Part shown: one piece after another, positions 9,201-18,358 of the stretch | How the letters are laid out: each line of letters begins with the position of its first letter | How positions within the stretch are numbered: position 1 is the first letter of the stretch | NCBI RefSeq assembly: GCF_002752635.1 | Contig: NZ_AYTW01000041.1 | Location: 27,335-91,334 of the forward strand | DNA length: 64,000 bases | Origin: Mesotoga sp. Brook.08.105.5.1 | GTDB taxonomy: Bacteria > Thermotogota > Thermotogae > Petrotogales > Kosmotogaceae | Reading direction: 5' to 3' | The notes under the pieces: generated by a model | The model's database searches: none | Seen by the model: the letters and a program-made list of their open reading frames with translations, nothing else | What the model was told of the DNA's origin: nothing | Position numbers and translations under genes: made by a program

Positions 9201-10640
9201 AGTGCGCGAGAACACCTGCATACTTTCGACTCTCTCGTTCGTTAGATCAAGAATCAATCTATCTGAGACTATAGTTGTCTCGTCACTTACCATCTTCACG
9301 TTACCCCAGAATGAGATCGATTCCGGTGTGGAGTCGATATTCAGTATAGAGGCATTCGACGCATCTATAGTTGCCGTCATAGTCTCACTGAAGTACTCTA
9401 CTCTCACGCCGTCTCCAATGAGTATCTCTCTGCCGTCTTTCGTTCCAGCGATCGTTCCCCCCACGATCCTCACATTTGATCCTTCGAGTAAGCCTGGAAC
9501 AAGCAGGATTATAACAATGGCGGAACCCTTCAGGATTCTCGTGAAGAATTCCGAAAGCCGGTAACTGGCTTTCGTATCTATGAGCGAGTAGATTACGACA
9601 CCAAGGATAGAAAAGACGATATTCGGAATCCACGGGGCAAGAGAGGGGTTAATCAGATTCTCCTTCCCCATACCGCTAAGCCATGCACCCGATCCTTGAT
9701 ATATGACAACGAGCAAGAAGGTCAGAATAACCGACCAAGACTTCGATTGAAGATTGAACATAAGCGAAACCGGAACACCGAGCAAGACAATAACGAGAGG
9801 AGCGATCGACATCGAATACTTTTCCTGCAGAGCGACTTCGAGCGAAGAAGTATTTATGCCGGTGTTCTTGAACGCCTTTATGTCTTCTCTCAGCTCGGCA
9901 CTAGTTTTCTCCTTCGGAGATTTGAAGCTCGCCAGGTATCGTTCAATGTCGTCATCAATTTCAAATTCTGCAGTACCGAAATGCATCTCAACTCCCAGAA
10001 AGCCTGACTCATCTGTCTGGTAAATCTTGGCATCACTCAATATCCATTTATTTGGAACAATGATGGCACTCTCAGCAGTCGTCAACGTAACCTGACCTCT
10101 GTAGACCTCATAAATCGAGACATTCTTAAGCTCTTTTGTTTTCTGATCTATTCTTCTTACGTATATCATTCTCCCCTGACCGTCCTGCATGAAAACATTT
10201 TCTCTCAGCGTGACTTCAGGTTGTCTGTAAACAAATCTTGCCATTGCCTCACTTGCCTTTGTTGAGGCCGTGGGGACAAGATAGTCGTTAAGCAGATAAG
10301 CAAAGCCGCTGAAAAGAACCCCAATAAGCAGGAAGGGAATTACGAGCCGTTTGAGAGATATTCCGTGCGTCTGCAGGGCAATCAGTTCGTTGTCCGATCT
10401 CATTCTCGAGAGTACCCAGAAGATAGCCAGGAGTATTCCCACCGGTATTCCAAGAACAATGAACTCGGGAAGATTGTAATAAATGAGCAAGAAGAGCTTA
10501 TCTATGCCCACCTTGTATCTTATTATCATGTCAGACAAGTAGTAGAGTAACTCTAAGCTCACGAAAATTATGAACCCAACCAGACCAATAAAAATCGAAC
10601 CTAATGCTTGAGCTCCTATGTACTTTATAAGAGTCTTCAA
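6288..10640 (-). CDS. LptF/LptG permease fused to LptA/LptD-like outer-membrane protein
   Basis: One uninterrupted 1450-residue protein. Residues 1-360 are a complete LptF/LptG permease: N-terminal membrane helices near 12-38, 48-78 and 98-120, a periplasmic beta-jellyroll region (about 125-270), and three C-terminal helices (about 278-355). Residues 368-386 form a new hydrophobic stretch (SAIVIILLVPGLLEG) that looks like a signal peptide. Then come an OstA/LptA-like beta repeat region (about 388-480), the LptD hallmark IGNIPVFYLPYYYFPL (around 558-573), and some 870 residues of amphipathic beta-strand pattern ending in FRFRF, typical of an outer-membrane barrel end. Known Lpt parts carry lipopolysaccharide, but no lipid A gene is visible here, so the cargo may be another lipid. 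Start is TTG at 10640 with GGGGTGA, which overlaps the end of the PhoU-like gene. See the finding for alternatives. Confidence 0.85.
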   Translation of the reverse strand: MKTLIKYIGAQALGSIFIGLVGFIIFVSLELLYYLSDMIIRYKVGIDKLFLLIYYNLPEFIVLGIPVGILLAIFWVLSRMRSDNELIALQTHGISLKRLVIPFLLIGVLFSGFAYLLNDYLVPTASTKASEAMARFVYRQPEVTLRENVFMQDGQGRMIYVRRIDQKTKELKNVSIYEVYRGQVTLTTAESAIIVPNKWILSDAKIYQTDESGFLGVEMHFGTAEFEIDDDIERYLASFKSPKEKTSAELREDIKAFKNTGINTSSLEVALQEKYSMSIAPLVIVLLGVPVSLMFNLQSKSWSVILTFLLVVIYQGSGAWLSGMGKENLINPSLAPWIPNIVFSILGVVIYSLIDTKASYRLSEFFTRILKGSAIVIILLVPGLLEGSNVRIVGGTIAGTKDGREILIGDGVRVEYFSETMTATIDASNASILNIDSTPESISFWGNVKMVSDETTIVSDRLILDLTNERVESMQVFSRTEIEVPASRGDTSKTASKVPFYVYGDYVQSTMEASPTLNITDGYITTCDKSHPHYRFRVSSAVVTPGKGMSVQNMLLYIGNIPVFYLPYYYFPLDDPDRRPFDVDLSGIADAQTRITVRYLEVDWLLLQGTWYRDWMSTEDAFTAKSVLYTPIGEIEFFGQFGQQKETSYGAYVLLKPSFDQIRMQGGALYISGPPLKELQTPFTGINLGESIVKNKVTQLDPFAVKETMGATEMQLAYVQILSPEDWELKLDVIGAFARYDDKNLWMVNVQNLTIPSDEIIDAGFFKLSTSEFRVSGLFGQRYINKNILYSLRANASAVKTEGALFGADFSVQSLNFKLASNAATLTELFSPSNMEDFVLEVNKYLFAAGNLKIGGDVKSTFDASTTELNITMPADNKGIGRNYLTFASEDGKLKINGRYALDYNSIHEKNKDRLFWIDPFDIVYDGFISLELKFYFESRYDGSFKFEGKKLRVYKDIELYKGEWGPLSVGVVLEPAYEVGFYYDSDEGWKLTKNEIPVTLKNELTYRPFDWYYVSVQYNPVLTYDFLKEEWRLDHPGKLLTGIETEVLKADYVLELDYEELVASPTEMNWLGKGLLKTEGEVEFWGLKFGQKTETIFMPVTSKASETAYSFTFDSKVFSHKTESKVFWQSEDMFDDFVNKERLTLEIATETKLEFTLDWTFDASPNVAEDERMLKDLVFGSSIKIKDFASFGVKFRYPYLSGSRKMYDRLKFEVNDLSVGEVSWRAASLDFTTDFTKFDSKYKYPEKYFTKSESQARFLIWQSTRLTISTFSVSEYFIATSTASETGYSAYSFGVSNVKLDNKTILGGRTAKFEEFGLSMELRKAEDYYFTMHINELFFPMGTLSDTPGVLNRLSLGIDGSGKRSFVEIGTYAGDVSLWDESITKISPMYFDLHCMALELVLRLGFGSEINTFQDSLETIALKFYIKELKDRYLVIGLHKGDPYFRFRF

Positions 10641-10646
10641 GAAGAA

Positions 10647-11348
10647 TCACCCCTTGTTGTTCTGGGCATTGAAATCAATGGGTTGGAAACCGTCATTAAC
10701 ACATCTATAGTATTTGCCGGTTTCAATATACACTGCTGCTTCCATAAGTTCAGTCGAATGATCTGCTATCTCTTCCAGAGCTCCGAAAACCATCATTAAG
10801 TCTAGTGCTCTGCTGATTATTGATGGCGATTCTTCGCAGTAGCGAACGAGATCGGTCTTTACCTCTTCCTGAATTCGATCAACGAAATCGTCATTCTTAC
10901 ACAATCTTACAGCTTCAGAAAGAGAGGGGTCAACCAAATTGTCTATTGCGCCTTTTGTCATTACGGAGACAGATTCGAACATCGTCTTCAGTTTTTCATG
11001 ATAGCCTATCGGCGGACGCTTTGAAAGTGACAATCCCCTCTCACATATAAACACACACTTGTCGCCTATACTTTCAAGAGTGCTGACGATATTCATCGAG
11101 AGAGTCAAGAGTCTTAATTCTTTTCCTGTTGGCGTCAGTATTCCGGTTAGGCCGATTATCATTGCTTGTAGTTCCACCTGATGATAATCTATCACAGAGT
11201 CGGAATAAATCACATCTCTTGCCTGGTGTTCATTTCTCTCTAGAACAGCAACAGATGTCTTGTTAAATATGCTCTGGACATATCGCGCCATTCTGAGAAT
11301 CTCAATTCTCAGGTTTCCTATTCTTTCGAGACCAACTTTAGATATCAT
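10647..11348 (-). CDS. PhoU-domain protein
   Basis: A 233-residue all-helical protein with two PhoU-type three-helix repeats (about 10-100 and 120-210). The segments STLESIGDKCVFICERG and FGALEEIADHSTELMEAA match the E/DxxxD metal-binding pattern of PhoU repeats. Classic PhoU links phosphate transport to a histidine kinase, but no pst or kinase gene is adjacent. Instead the gene overlaps nadK by 11 bp and its stop overlaps the ribosome binding site of the LptG-LptD gene. Function in this setting is uncertain. Confidence 0.75.
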   Translation of the reverse strand: MISKVGLERIGNLRIEILRMARYVQSIFNKTSVAVLERNEHQARDVIYSDSVIDYHQVELQAMIIGLTGILTPTGKELRLLTLSMNIVSTLESIGDKCVFICERGLSLSKRPPIGYHEKLKTMFESVSVMTKGAIDNLVDPSLSEAVRLCKNDDFVDRIQEEVKTDLVRYCEESPSIISRALDLMMVFGALEEIADHSTELMEAAVYIETGKYYRCVNDGFQPIDFNAQNNKG

Positions 11349-12165
11349 CTTTCAGTCGACCTCCAAAGGCCAGCTTCTTCTTGAGAAGAGCAACAAAATC
11401 GAAGCTTCCTTCTCTGAGGAGAGACACTATCTTTTCTGAAAGACCGACGTTGATCTTGTCTCCCGTCCTGATATTCGAAACAAATGTTCCGTCAACGTAG
11501 ACCTCAATAGGATAGCCCTTGTCTTGCCTCACTTCCATTAGAACTCTTCTCGAAGCGGCGAGAACGACCGATCCGACGAAGGGGTTATGAGGACATATGG
11601 GAGTAACCTGAAAGCAGCCGGCATCTGGATCTACCAGAGCACCCCCGGCGGCCATCGAGTATGCAGTTGAACCAGTGTTTGTCGCGAAGACAATACCGTC
11701 ACCAACAACGGGATAACTGCTCTGCCCACACACATTCACACTGAAAGAAACGGTCCTGCTTGGTGAAGAACGTTCTACAACGCAGTCGTTAAGAGCATAT
11801 CTGATAGAGTCTCCGATTTCTATCTCCATTACATGTCTTGTGACGCTCTCAAGTTTTCCGAGGAGAAGTAGATCAAGTGCAGTGTGGAGCATACTGAGTT
11901 CAAAGGCTGCGAGAAAGCCTACACTACCAACTCTGAAGCTCATTATCGGCAGATCGTTCATTACTGCCAGAGGCACTGCCTTGAGAACAGTCCCGTCGCC
12001 ACCGAAGGTAAGAATTACTTCTGTTCTTGCCGGTAAGCACGAAGTACCATCCTCACAAAACGAAGTAGCGATTCCGTGAGATTCAATTTCCCTTGAAAGC
12101 CAGTTCAGTGTTTCAGAGGAGATTCTCGTTCTGTTATAGAACACCGCTGCCTTCACAACTCTCAC
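11338..12165 (-). CDS. nadK: NAD kinase
   Basis: A 275-residue ATP- or polyphosphate-dependent NAD kinase that makes NADP+. Diagnostic segments are the FGGDGTVLKA catalytic loop, the RVGSVGFLAAFE motif, the NDCVVER segment, and the GDGIVFATNTGSTAYSMAAGGALVDP region of the glycine-rich second motif. The frame starts with GTG at 12165; a GTG three codons later (12156) has the better-spaced GGGGTGAG. Downstream it overlaps the PhoU-like gene. The 134 bp upstream (12166-12299) hold two copies of AACGACTAC 20 bp apart and no clear promoter. Confidence 0.93.
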   Translation of the reverse strand: MRVVKAAVFYNRTRISSETLNWLSREIESHGIATSFCEDGTSCLPARTEVILTFGGDGTVLKAVPLAVMNDLPIMSFRVGSVGFLAAFELSMLHTALDLLLLGKLESVTRHVMEIEIGDSIRYALNDCVVERSSPSRTVSFSVNVCGQSSYPVVGDGIVFATNTGSTAYSMAAGGALVDPDAGCFQVTPICPHNPFVGSVVLAASRRVLMEVRQDKGYPIEVYVDGTFVSNIRTGDKINVGLSEKIVSLLREGSFDFVALLKKKLAFGGRLKDDI

Positions 12166-12299
12166 CCCACAACAAAGAAAAACGACTACCAGATTCGTAA
12201 AACGACTACAAAGAATACATTGAATTGGAAAACTGTGATCAGCCCGAAGAGAAATCTAAATCAGCACAACAGATTGAGCGATCAAGCCCGAATGTCATA

Positions 12300-13349
12300 T
12301 TAGTCTTCATCCCCTTCTCTCTGATCAATGTAGTTCCAAAGAGGTGAATTACGTGATTCAAATGGGAATCCCAAATGGCGATAAGCCTTTTCCGTAACCA
12401 TTCTTCCTCGGTTTGTCCTTACCAGGAAGCCGTTCTGCAGCAAGAACGGCTCGTAGACTTCGCTGATTGTCTCCGGTTCTATCCCGATTGATGCCGCGAT
12501 TGCCTTGACGCCCGCAGGCCCACCATTATAACTCTCAATCAAGACAGATAAGAGGCGCTTGTCCATCGAATCTAGTCCCTCCTCGTCAATAGAAAGGAGC
12601 GTCATTGCCGACTGAACAGTATCAACTGTAATCTCCTTTCCCCCTTCAACTGTGGAGATATCCCTGACTCTTCTCAGGAGCCTGTTTGCAATTCTAGGCG
12701 TTCCACGCGACCTTCGGGCAAGAAGGATTGCCGCGTCTTCTCTTATCGATGTTCCGAGAAGCGCTGCCGATCTAATAATGATCTGTTTCAGATCCTTATC
12801 GGGATAGAACTCCATCTCTAGAATCATTCCAAATCTGTTTCTCAAAGGCGCACCTATGAAACCACTGCGCGTCGTAGCTCCGACAAGGGTGAACGGGTTC
12901 AGATCAAGACGAATCGATCGGGCACTGGGACCCTTGCCGATCATAATATCTAGCTGGAAATCCTCCATAGCAGAGTAAAGAATCTCTTCAACGGTTCTAT
13001 TCAGCCGGTGAATCTCGTCTATGAAAAGAACATCGTTCCGCTCCAGCCCGGTCAAGATAGCGGCCAAATCGCCCTGTTTCTCAATAACCGGTCCAGATGT
13101 GACATAGATCTCCGAGCCCAGCTCGTTCGCAATGATATGTGCGAGGGTGGTCTTGCCCAAACCCGGAGGGCCTGCAAGCAGAACATGGTCAAGGGCCTCT
13201 TGACGTACCTTGGCTGCTTCAATTGCTATGCTAAGTCTTCGCCTGATTTTCGATTGGCCGATATACTCCCCAAGGTTTTTCGGCCTGAGGCTCTTTATTG
13301 AACTATCCTCTTGGACCTTACCTGGAGTAAGAAAACGTTCTTCTTCCAT
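12300..13349 (-). CDS. ruvB: Holliday junction helicase motor RuvB
   Basis: A 349-residue RuvB AAA+ motor that drives branch migration with RuvA. It contains [13 protein letters not shown], Walker [12 protein letters not shown], Walker [11 protein letters not shown], sensor 1 VGATTRSG, the arginine-finger helix RNRFG, and the C-terminal winged helix ([32 protein letters not shown]). GGAGG precedes the ATG. It lies 8 bp downstream of asnS; ruvA is not in the window. Confidence 0.97.
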   Translation of the reverse strand: MEEERFLTPGKVQEDSSIKSLRPKNLGEYIGQSKIRRRLSIAIEAAKVRQEALDHVLLAGPPGLGKTTLAHIIANELGSEIYVTSGPVIEKQGDLAAILTGLERNDVLFIDEIHRLNRTVEEILYSAMEDFQLDIMIGKGPSARSIRLDLNPFTLVGATTRSGFIGAPLRNRFGMILEMEFYPDKDLKQIIIRSAALLGTSIREDAAILLARRSRGTPRIANRLLRRVRDISTVEGGKEITVDTVQSAMTLLSIDEEGLDSMDKRLLSVLIESYNGGPAGVKAIAASIGIEPETISEVYEPFLLQNGFLVRTNRGRMVTEKAYRHLGFPFESRNSPLWNYIDQREGDED

Positions 13350-13357
13350 AGTGCCTC

Positions 13358-14656
13358 CTACGGATGAATTCTGTAAAGGGTTCTGGCGAAGGGTATCGCT
13401 TCTCTGATGTGCTCAAGTCCTGCTATCCAGGCAACGATACGCTCTATACCCATCCCAAAACCGCTGTGAGGGACCGTTCCATAATCGCGCAAATCAAGAT
13501 ACCAGTCATAAGAAGAAACGTCTAGACCATACTCGTTAATCCTCTCAATAAGCAAGTCTCGGTCATATATTCTCTCAGATGCCCCAATTATCTCTCCATA
13601 GCCCTCAGGAGCGAGCATGTCATCGCAGAGTACTACTTCAGGTCTCTCTGGATCAGGCTGCATGTAGAAGGCCTTCATCATTCTCGGATAACGCTCCACA
13701 ACGATCGGCTTGTCGAATTCATTTGCAATCGCCGTTTCTTCATCACCCCCAATATCGTCGCCCCAATTAATCTCGAATCCCTTGTTTTGTAGAAGTCTCA
13801 CTGCTTCGTCATAAGTTATTCTTGGGAATGGAGTCTCGATCTTCTCCAGTTTCGATGTATCTCTTCCGATTGATTTAAGATCTTCTCCGGCGCGTTCCAG
13901 AGTGCTCTTCACTACATAAGTTACTAGCTCTTCCTGCAGCTTAATATTGTCATCGTGACCATAATAGGCGACTTCAGCTTCGTTCATCCAGAACTCAATA
14001 AGGTGTCTGCGGGTCTTCGATTTCTCCGCCCTGAAAGTGGGGCCAAGGTTGTAGACCTTTCCGAGAGCCATGGCTGCTGCTTCAAGATAAAGTTGCCCCG
14101 TCTGAGCGAGGTAAGCCTTCCCGTAATCGAAGTAGTCTATCTCGAATGTATTGCCTGCGCTCTCGCCAATCGAGCCGGTGAAGATAGGCGTATCGATAAG
14201 CACAAAACCTCGATCGTTATAGAACTCCCTTACGGCACGGATTATCTCGTGACGAATCTTCAGCACATGGGTCTGACGCTGAGTTCTTAGCCACAGATGC
14301 CTGTTGTCCATCAGAAAATCGATTGAATGATCCGGTTTGTTTATCGGGAAGTCTTTCTCGGGAATCTGGATTATCTGAAGATCCTCCACGAAAAGTTCGA
14401 CTCCGCCTGGAGCTCTTTCTTCTGCCTTCACAAGTCCCGAAACAATCACGCTTGACTCCATCTTAAGTGAAGCCGCTACCTGGAATACGCTTTCTGGGAC
14501 GCTTGACTTCTCGACGATGCCCTGAATGAAGCCCGAGCCGTCCCTCAAGAAGAGGAACTGAATCTTCCCGCTCGATCTCCTTCTTCTAAGCCAGCCCCTT
14601 ATCTGTACGTGTTCGTTTATATGTTTACTAAGTGAAGAAATCTCTGCGACTCTCAT
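13358..14656 (-). CDS. asnS: asparaginyl-tRNA synthetase
   Basis: A 432-residue class IIb aminoacyl-tRNA synthetase that charges tRNA-Asn. The N-terminal OB fold ([23 protein letters not shown]) binds the anticodon. Motif 2 ([20 protein letters not shown]) and motif 3 ([15 protein letters not shown]) are intact. The chosen ATG at 14654-14656 (MRVAEISSL) follows GGAGGTG; the frame could extend 11 codons further, without such a site. A TATAAT-like -10 on the minus strand (14689-14694) could drive it. AspRS is encoded separately at 16.6 kb. Confidence 0.95.
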   Translation of the reverse strand: MRVAEISSLSKHINEHVQIRGWLRRRRSSGKIQFLFLRDGSGFIQGIVEKSSVPESVFQVAASLKMESSVIVSGLVKAEERAPGGVELFVEDLQIIQIPEKDFPINKPDHSIDFLMDNRHLWLRTQRQTHVLKIRHEIIRAVREFYNDRGFVLIDTPIFTGSIGESAGNTFEIDYFDYGKAYLAQTGQLYLEAAAMALGKVYNLGPTFRAEKSKTRRHLIEFWMNEAEVAYYGHDDNIKLQEELVTYVVKSTLERAGEDLKSIGRDTSKLEKIETPFPRITYDEAVRLLQNKGFEINWGDDIGGDEETAIANEFDKPIVVERYPRMMKAFYMQPDPERPEVVLCDDMLAPEGYGEIIGASERIYDRDLLIERINEYGLDVSSYDWYLDLRDYGTVPHSGFGMGIERIVAWIAGLEHIREAIPFARTLYRIHP

Positions 14657-14696
14657 CAAGCACCTCCAGCAACAACTCGTCAGCTTCAATTATAGC

Positions 14697-14721
14697 AAAA
14701 ACCCGGGGCTAAACCCCGGGT
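14697..14721 (-). terminator. Rho-independent terminator of the Omp-alpha gene
   Basis: An 8-bp perfect stem (ACCCGGGG at 14701-14708, CCCCGGGT at 14714-14721) with a 5-nt loop. In minus-strand sense it is followed by TTTTGCTATAATT. It lies 24 bp after the Omp-alpha stop codon and just upstream of the asnS leader. Confidence 0.85.
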
Positions 14722-14744
14722 CAATCATTACGATAGCTCTTCTA

Positions 14745-16484
14745 CTATATTATGCCTGAGGCAATAAGAACCCAGATGGATATTCCTAGAGCTGCCAGAG
14801 AACTCACAGTAGAAAGAATCAACCAAGGAGAAGTCTTCTTCTGAAGAGCCTCTACATCCTGCTTTGTGGCTGCATCAATCGTTGCGCTGTTGATTTCGGC
14901 TACTCTCTCAGAGAGGTTTACGATTACTGGCTGGGTCTCCAGATCGCTTATTTTTACATATCTCTCGAGGTTCACCACAGTTGCATTCAGTCTTGATTCC
15001 AATGAGTCTGTTCTGGTCTTGAGAGCCTTGATTTCGCTCTCATTCTTTCCAAGCTGAGTATTGATAGTATCCATGCTGAGAGAAATCTTTGACAGGTTTG
15101 CATCTACCGAGACGTTCAGCATATCCATTGCTTCATTCATCCTAGCCTCTAGTTCAGCAACACTCGCCTGACTTGCAGCGAAGTTCTTGGACTGTTGATC
15201 GGTAAGGGCGTTGAACTTCGTATTCAGTGCATTCAAGTCGCTTCTCAGAGAGGATACTGTGCTGACAGAAGACTTCAGTCCAGCCAGTTCATTCTCGTGA
15301 ATAGTGACGATTTCATTTATCGCGTTTATGCTTCTCTGAAGATTGCCGATATCGCCTTTGATGATTCCGGTTTCCGAAGTGAAGTCCTTTCTCAAAGTCT
15401 CGATATCCTTGGTAAGCAATTCGTTCGAATTCTTTACCTTGGCAAGCTCGTCAACACCTGCGTAGAGATTCAAATTCGCCTTTAGGTCGGTCTTCGTCAC
15501 ATAGTTCTGCAAATCACCGATCTTCGCGTAGTCAGAGGAAATCGCATTGATTCTCGCAGAAAGCTCATCGAGTTTGCTTACAGCATCGGCGGGAAGCCTC
15601 ACATTTGCGATCTGATTCTCAAGCGAAGAAATCTTGTTCTGAAGATCCCTAACAGTCGCCACATTTGCAGTCACTGTCGCCATTGATTCTTTTAGAGATG
15701 CGATCTCAATAGCGTTTGCAGAAGCTCTGTTTGTAATCGTACTGAGCTTCGCATCGTAGTCGCTTAGTGAAGACGAGAGAGATCGAACAGCAGAGTCTAG
15801 AGTGGATATAGATCTTTCGTTTGAAGAAAGCGAACTCTGGATTGTGCTGATGTTTCCGCTAAGAGTATCAACTCTTCTCACAGCATCGTTGACTCTCGAT
15901 TCCATGACGGCAAGATTTGACATGGAGTTCTGAACGTTTTGAACGTCAACGGCCAGAGTATCGAGCTTCTTCGTAGTCAGAGAAAGGTCCTCGACGAACT
16001 TCATGATCTGCTGCCTCAAGGATTCAACGGTGCTCTGAGATACGCTCCCGTTGGTGGAGATTCCAAGAGAAGTGATTCTGTTCTCCAAAGCAGTGATCCG
16101 TAACTGAAGATCCATGGTATCGATTAGCCTTCCGCTAGAATCGGTAAGGGCAAGCTCGAGAGCTTCAAGACGGGACATGATAGTTCCATCGACAGTACCT
16201 GACTGCTGAACAGTGCCATGCTTTGCGAAATTCAGCTCAACATAATCGAGTGTCTTCTTCAGCATTACCGCTGTCTGATATCTTGTGAGTGGATCGTTTC
16301 CATTGAAGTAAGTCCTGCCATCGGCTTGAACAATACCTGTCAGAATGCCTAGGTCAGAAAGTCTCATCACCGCATCGTATGCCCAGTGATTTGAACTGAC
16401 GTCTACATAATTGACGGCAGCGAAAGCTGAAGTGAATGCCAGACCGAAAATAAGCAGTGAGGCAAGTAAAAGTTTCATTTTCAA
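14745..16484 (-). CDS. Omp-alpha-like outer-membrane tether (SLH + coiled coil)
   Basis: A 579-residue exported protein. Signal peptide residues 1-22 end at AFA. One S-layer homology domain follows (about 23-85; YVDVSSNHWAYDAVMRLSDLG, RYQTAVML). About 460 residues of heptad-rich coiled coil come next, with many Ser/Thr/Asn and only one kind of repeat texture. A C-terminal hydrophobic helix (about 553-578) anchors it. This is the architecture of Thermotoga Omp-alpha, in which the SLH part holds the cell wall and the C-terminus anchors in the outer sheath, spanning the periplasm. Start is TTG at 16484 or ATG at 16478 behind GGGGAGGTG. It is a single-gene unit with its own terminator. Confidence 0.88.
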   Translation of the reverse strand: MKMKLLLASLLIFGLAFTSAFAAVNYVDVSSNHWAYDAVMRLSDLGILTGIVQADGRTYFNGNDPLTRYQTAVMLKKTLDYVELNFAKHGTVQQSGTVDGTIMSRLEALELALTDSSGRLIDTMDLQLRITALENRITSLGISTNGSVSQSTVESLRQQIMKFVEDLSLTTKKLDTLAVDVQNVQNSMSNLAVMESRVNDAVRRVDTLSGNISTIQSSLSSNERSISTLDSAVRSLSSSLSDYDAKLSTITNRASANAIEIASLKESMATVTANVATVRDLQNKISSLENQIANVRLPADAVSKLDELSARINAISSDYAKIGDLQNYVTKTDLKANLNLYAGVDELAKVKNSNELLTKDIETLRKDFTSETGIIKGDIGNLQRSINAINEIVTIHENELAGLKSSVSTVSSLRSDLNALNTKFNALTDQQSKNFAASQASVAELEARMNEAMDMLNVSVDANLSKISLSMDTINTQLGKNESEIKALKTRTDSLESRLNATVVNLERYVKISDLETQPVIVNLSERVAEINSATIDAATKQDVEALQKKTSPWLILSTVSSLAALGISIWVLIASGII

Positions 16485-16586
16485 TTTCTACACCTCCCCG
16501 AAGGAAATATTCTAAATGATTCTACCACAAATCGAGATTCCATCCTAGAAAGTGGCATGGTAATATTAACTCTGTGGGAGGTGTTG

Positions 16587-18356
16587 GTGTTGAAGAAAAG
16601 GACGCACACCTGTGGCGAATTGACGGCATCCGACACGGGAAAAGCAGTAACACTCAACGGCTGGGTCGATCGTATCAGGGATCTTGGGGGTATCAAGTTC
16701 GTTCAAGTTAGGGACAGGTATGGCTTGACGCAAGTTGTCTTCGATCCTCAGAATGTTAACCTCTATAGCCAGGCCTTAAAGCTGGGAAACGAGTTCTGCA
16801 TTTCGGTAACTGGATCTGTGAGAAAGAGGCCTGAGGATGCTGTAAATAAGAAGCTCCCCACAGGAGAAATCGAAGTGTTTGCCTCCGAATTGGAACTCTT
16901 TTCAGATGCAGAAGTACCGCCTATTTATATAAACATAGACGAAGAGTCCTCAGAAGAGATGCATCTCAGGTATAGATACCTCGATCTAAGACGCCCGAAG
17001 ATGCAGCGCAATGTATTGACCAGGCATCGTTTTGTGCAGGCGGCAAGGGAGTATCTAAACAGAAATGGATTTGTGGATGTGGAGACTCCTATTCTCGGGA
17101 AATCTACGCCTGAGGGGGCCAGGGACTTTCTCGTACCCTCGCGGTTGAAACCCGGGAAGTTCTACGCTTTGCCCCAGTCTCCTCAAATCTTCAAGCAGTT
17201 GCTGATGGTTTCTGGTTTCGACAGGTACTACCAGATCGCAAAGTGCTTCAGAGACGAAGACTTTCGGGCCGACAGGCAACCTGAGTTCACGCAGATAGAC
17301 GTTGAGATGTCTTTTGCAGATGAAGAGGATGTCTTCTCTATGGCCGAGGGTTTGATGAAGCATGCATTTGCAGAGGCTGTCTCGGCAGATATTCCGACTC
17401 CATTCCGGAGATTCACCTATCAAGAGGTTGTCGACCTGTATGGCAGCGATAAGCCAGACACCAGATATGGGATGGAGATAAGAGACATCACGGAGGTTTT
17501 TGCTGGAACTGAGTTCAGAGTCATAAATGAAGCGATAAATAGAGGCGAACGTGTAAAGGGATTGCTTGTCAAAGGTAAGGCAGACCATTTCTCGAGGAAG
17601 AAACTGGACGAGTATACCGCCTTGGCAAGAGATAGTTCCCTGGGGGGTCTGATGTGGGCAAAGGTAGAGGGTGACGGTTTGAAATCCTCTATCCTGAAGC
17701 ATTGTCCCGATGAACTCGAGAAAGTGATTTCCTTCTTCAAAGCGGAAAGAGGAGATCTAGTGCTCTTCTCTATTGGCGAGAGTCTTGCACTTTCCAAAGC
17801 TCTTGGGCAGATAAGAGGAAAGGTTATTAAGGAAGAGGAGTTTTCGGTAGAGGGGTTTGACTTCCTCTGGGTTACTGATTTTCCGATGTTCTCCTACAAC
17901 TCGGAGGAAGGACGGATTGAGGCCGAACACCACCCCTTTACTATGCCTGATTTAGAAGACCTCGAAAAGTACGCCGAAACCGATCCGCTAAGAGTTAGAT
18001 CCAAGGCTTATGATCTGGTTCTCAACGGATACGAAGTTGCCAGTGGATCTGTGAGAATACACAGAAGAGACATTCAGAGCAGGGTCTTCGATCTCATAGG
18101 TCTTTCGCGTGAAGAGGCGGAGGAGAAGTTCGGCTACCTGCTTGATGCCTTCAAGTACGGTCCGCCTCCGCATGCGGGAATCGCACCTGGACTAGACAGA
18201 ATAGTTGCTATAATCGTCGGAGCTCAATCTATAAGAGAGGTTATTGCCTTTCCGAAGGTAGCTAGCGGTGCCGATTTAATGACATCTGCTCCATCCGAGG
18301 TGTCCCGCAATCAACTGGATCTTCTGAAGCTTCAGGTAAGGGACGCGGGGGACTAG
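16587..18356 (+). CDS. aspS: aspartyl-tRNA synthetase
   Basis: A bacterial-type class IIb AspRS of about 590 residues. N-terminal OB fold (LNGWVDRIRDLGGIKFVQVRDRYG), motif 1/2 (FRDEDFRADRQPEFTQID), the bacterial GAD insertion domain in the middle (about 290-420), and motif 3 (GIAPGLDRIVAI) are all present. GGGAGGTG is followed by GTG (16587) and TTG (16590), either of which can start; the ATG at 16557 lies upstream of that site. It leads a compact plus-strand run: its stop is 2 bp before the cmk-ispH start. Confidence 0.95.
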   Translation: MLKKRTHTCGELTASDTGKAVTLNGWVDRIRDLGGIKFVQVRDRYGLTQVVFDPQNVNLYSQALKLGNEFCISVTGSVRKRPEDAVNKKLPTGEIEVFASELELFSDAEVPPIYINIDEESSEEMHLRYRYLDLRRPKMQRNVLTRHRFVQAAREYLNRNGFVDVETPILGKSTPEGARDFLVPSRLKPGKFYALPQSPQIFKQLLMVSGFDRYYQIAKCFRDEDFRADRQPEFTQIDVEMSFADEEDVFSMAEGLMKHAFAEAVSADIPTPFRRFTYQEVVDLYGSDKPDTRYGMEIRDITEVFAGTEFRVINEAINRGERVKGLLVKGKADHFSRKKLDEYTALARDSSLGGLMWAKVEGDGLKSSILKHCPDELEKVISFFKAERGDLVLFSIGESLALSKALGQIRGKVIKEEEFSVEGFDFLWVTDFPMFSYNSEEGRIEAEHHPFTMPDLEDLEKYAETDPLRVRSKAYDLVLNGYEVASGSVRIHRRDIQSRVFDLIGLSREEAEEKFGYLLDAFKYGPPPHAGIAPGLDRIVAIIVGAQSIREVIAFPKVASGADLMTSAPSEVSRNQLDLLKLQVRDAGD

Positions 18357-18358
18357 AT

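Noticed and set aside
12181..12209. AACGACTAC twice, 20 bp apart, upstream of nadK
   Set aside because: Only two short copies with no promoter context; could be chance.
17055..17702. 215-residue minus-strand frame
   Set aside because: Antisense to the well-supported aspS gene.
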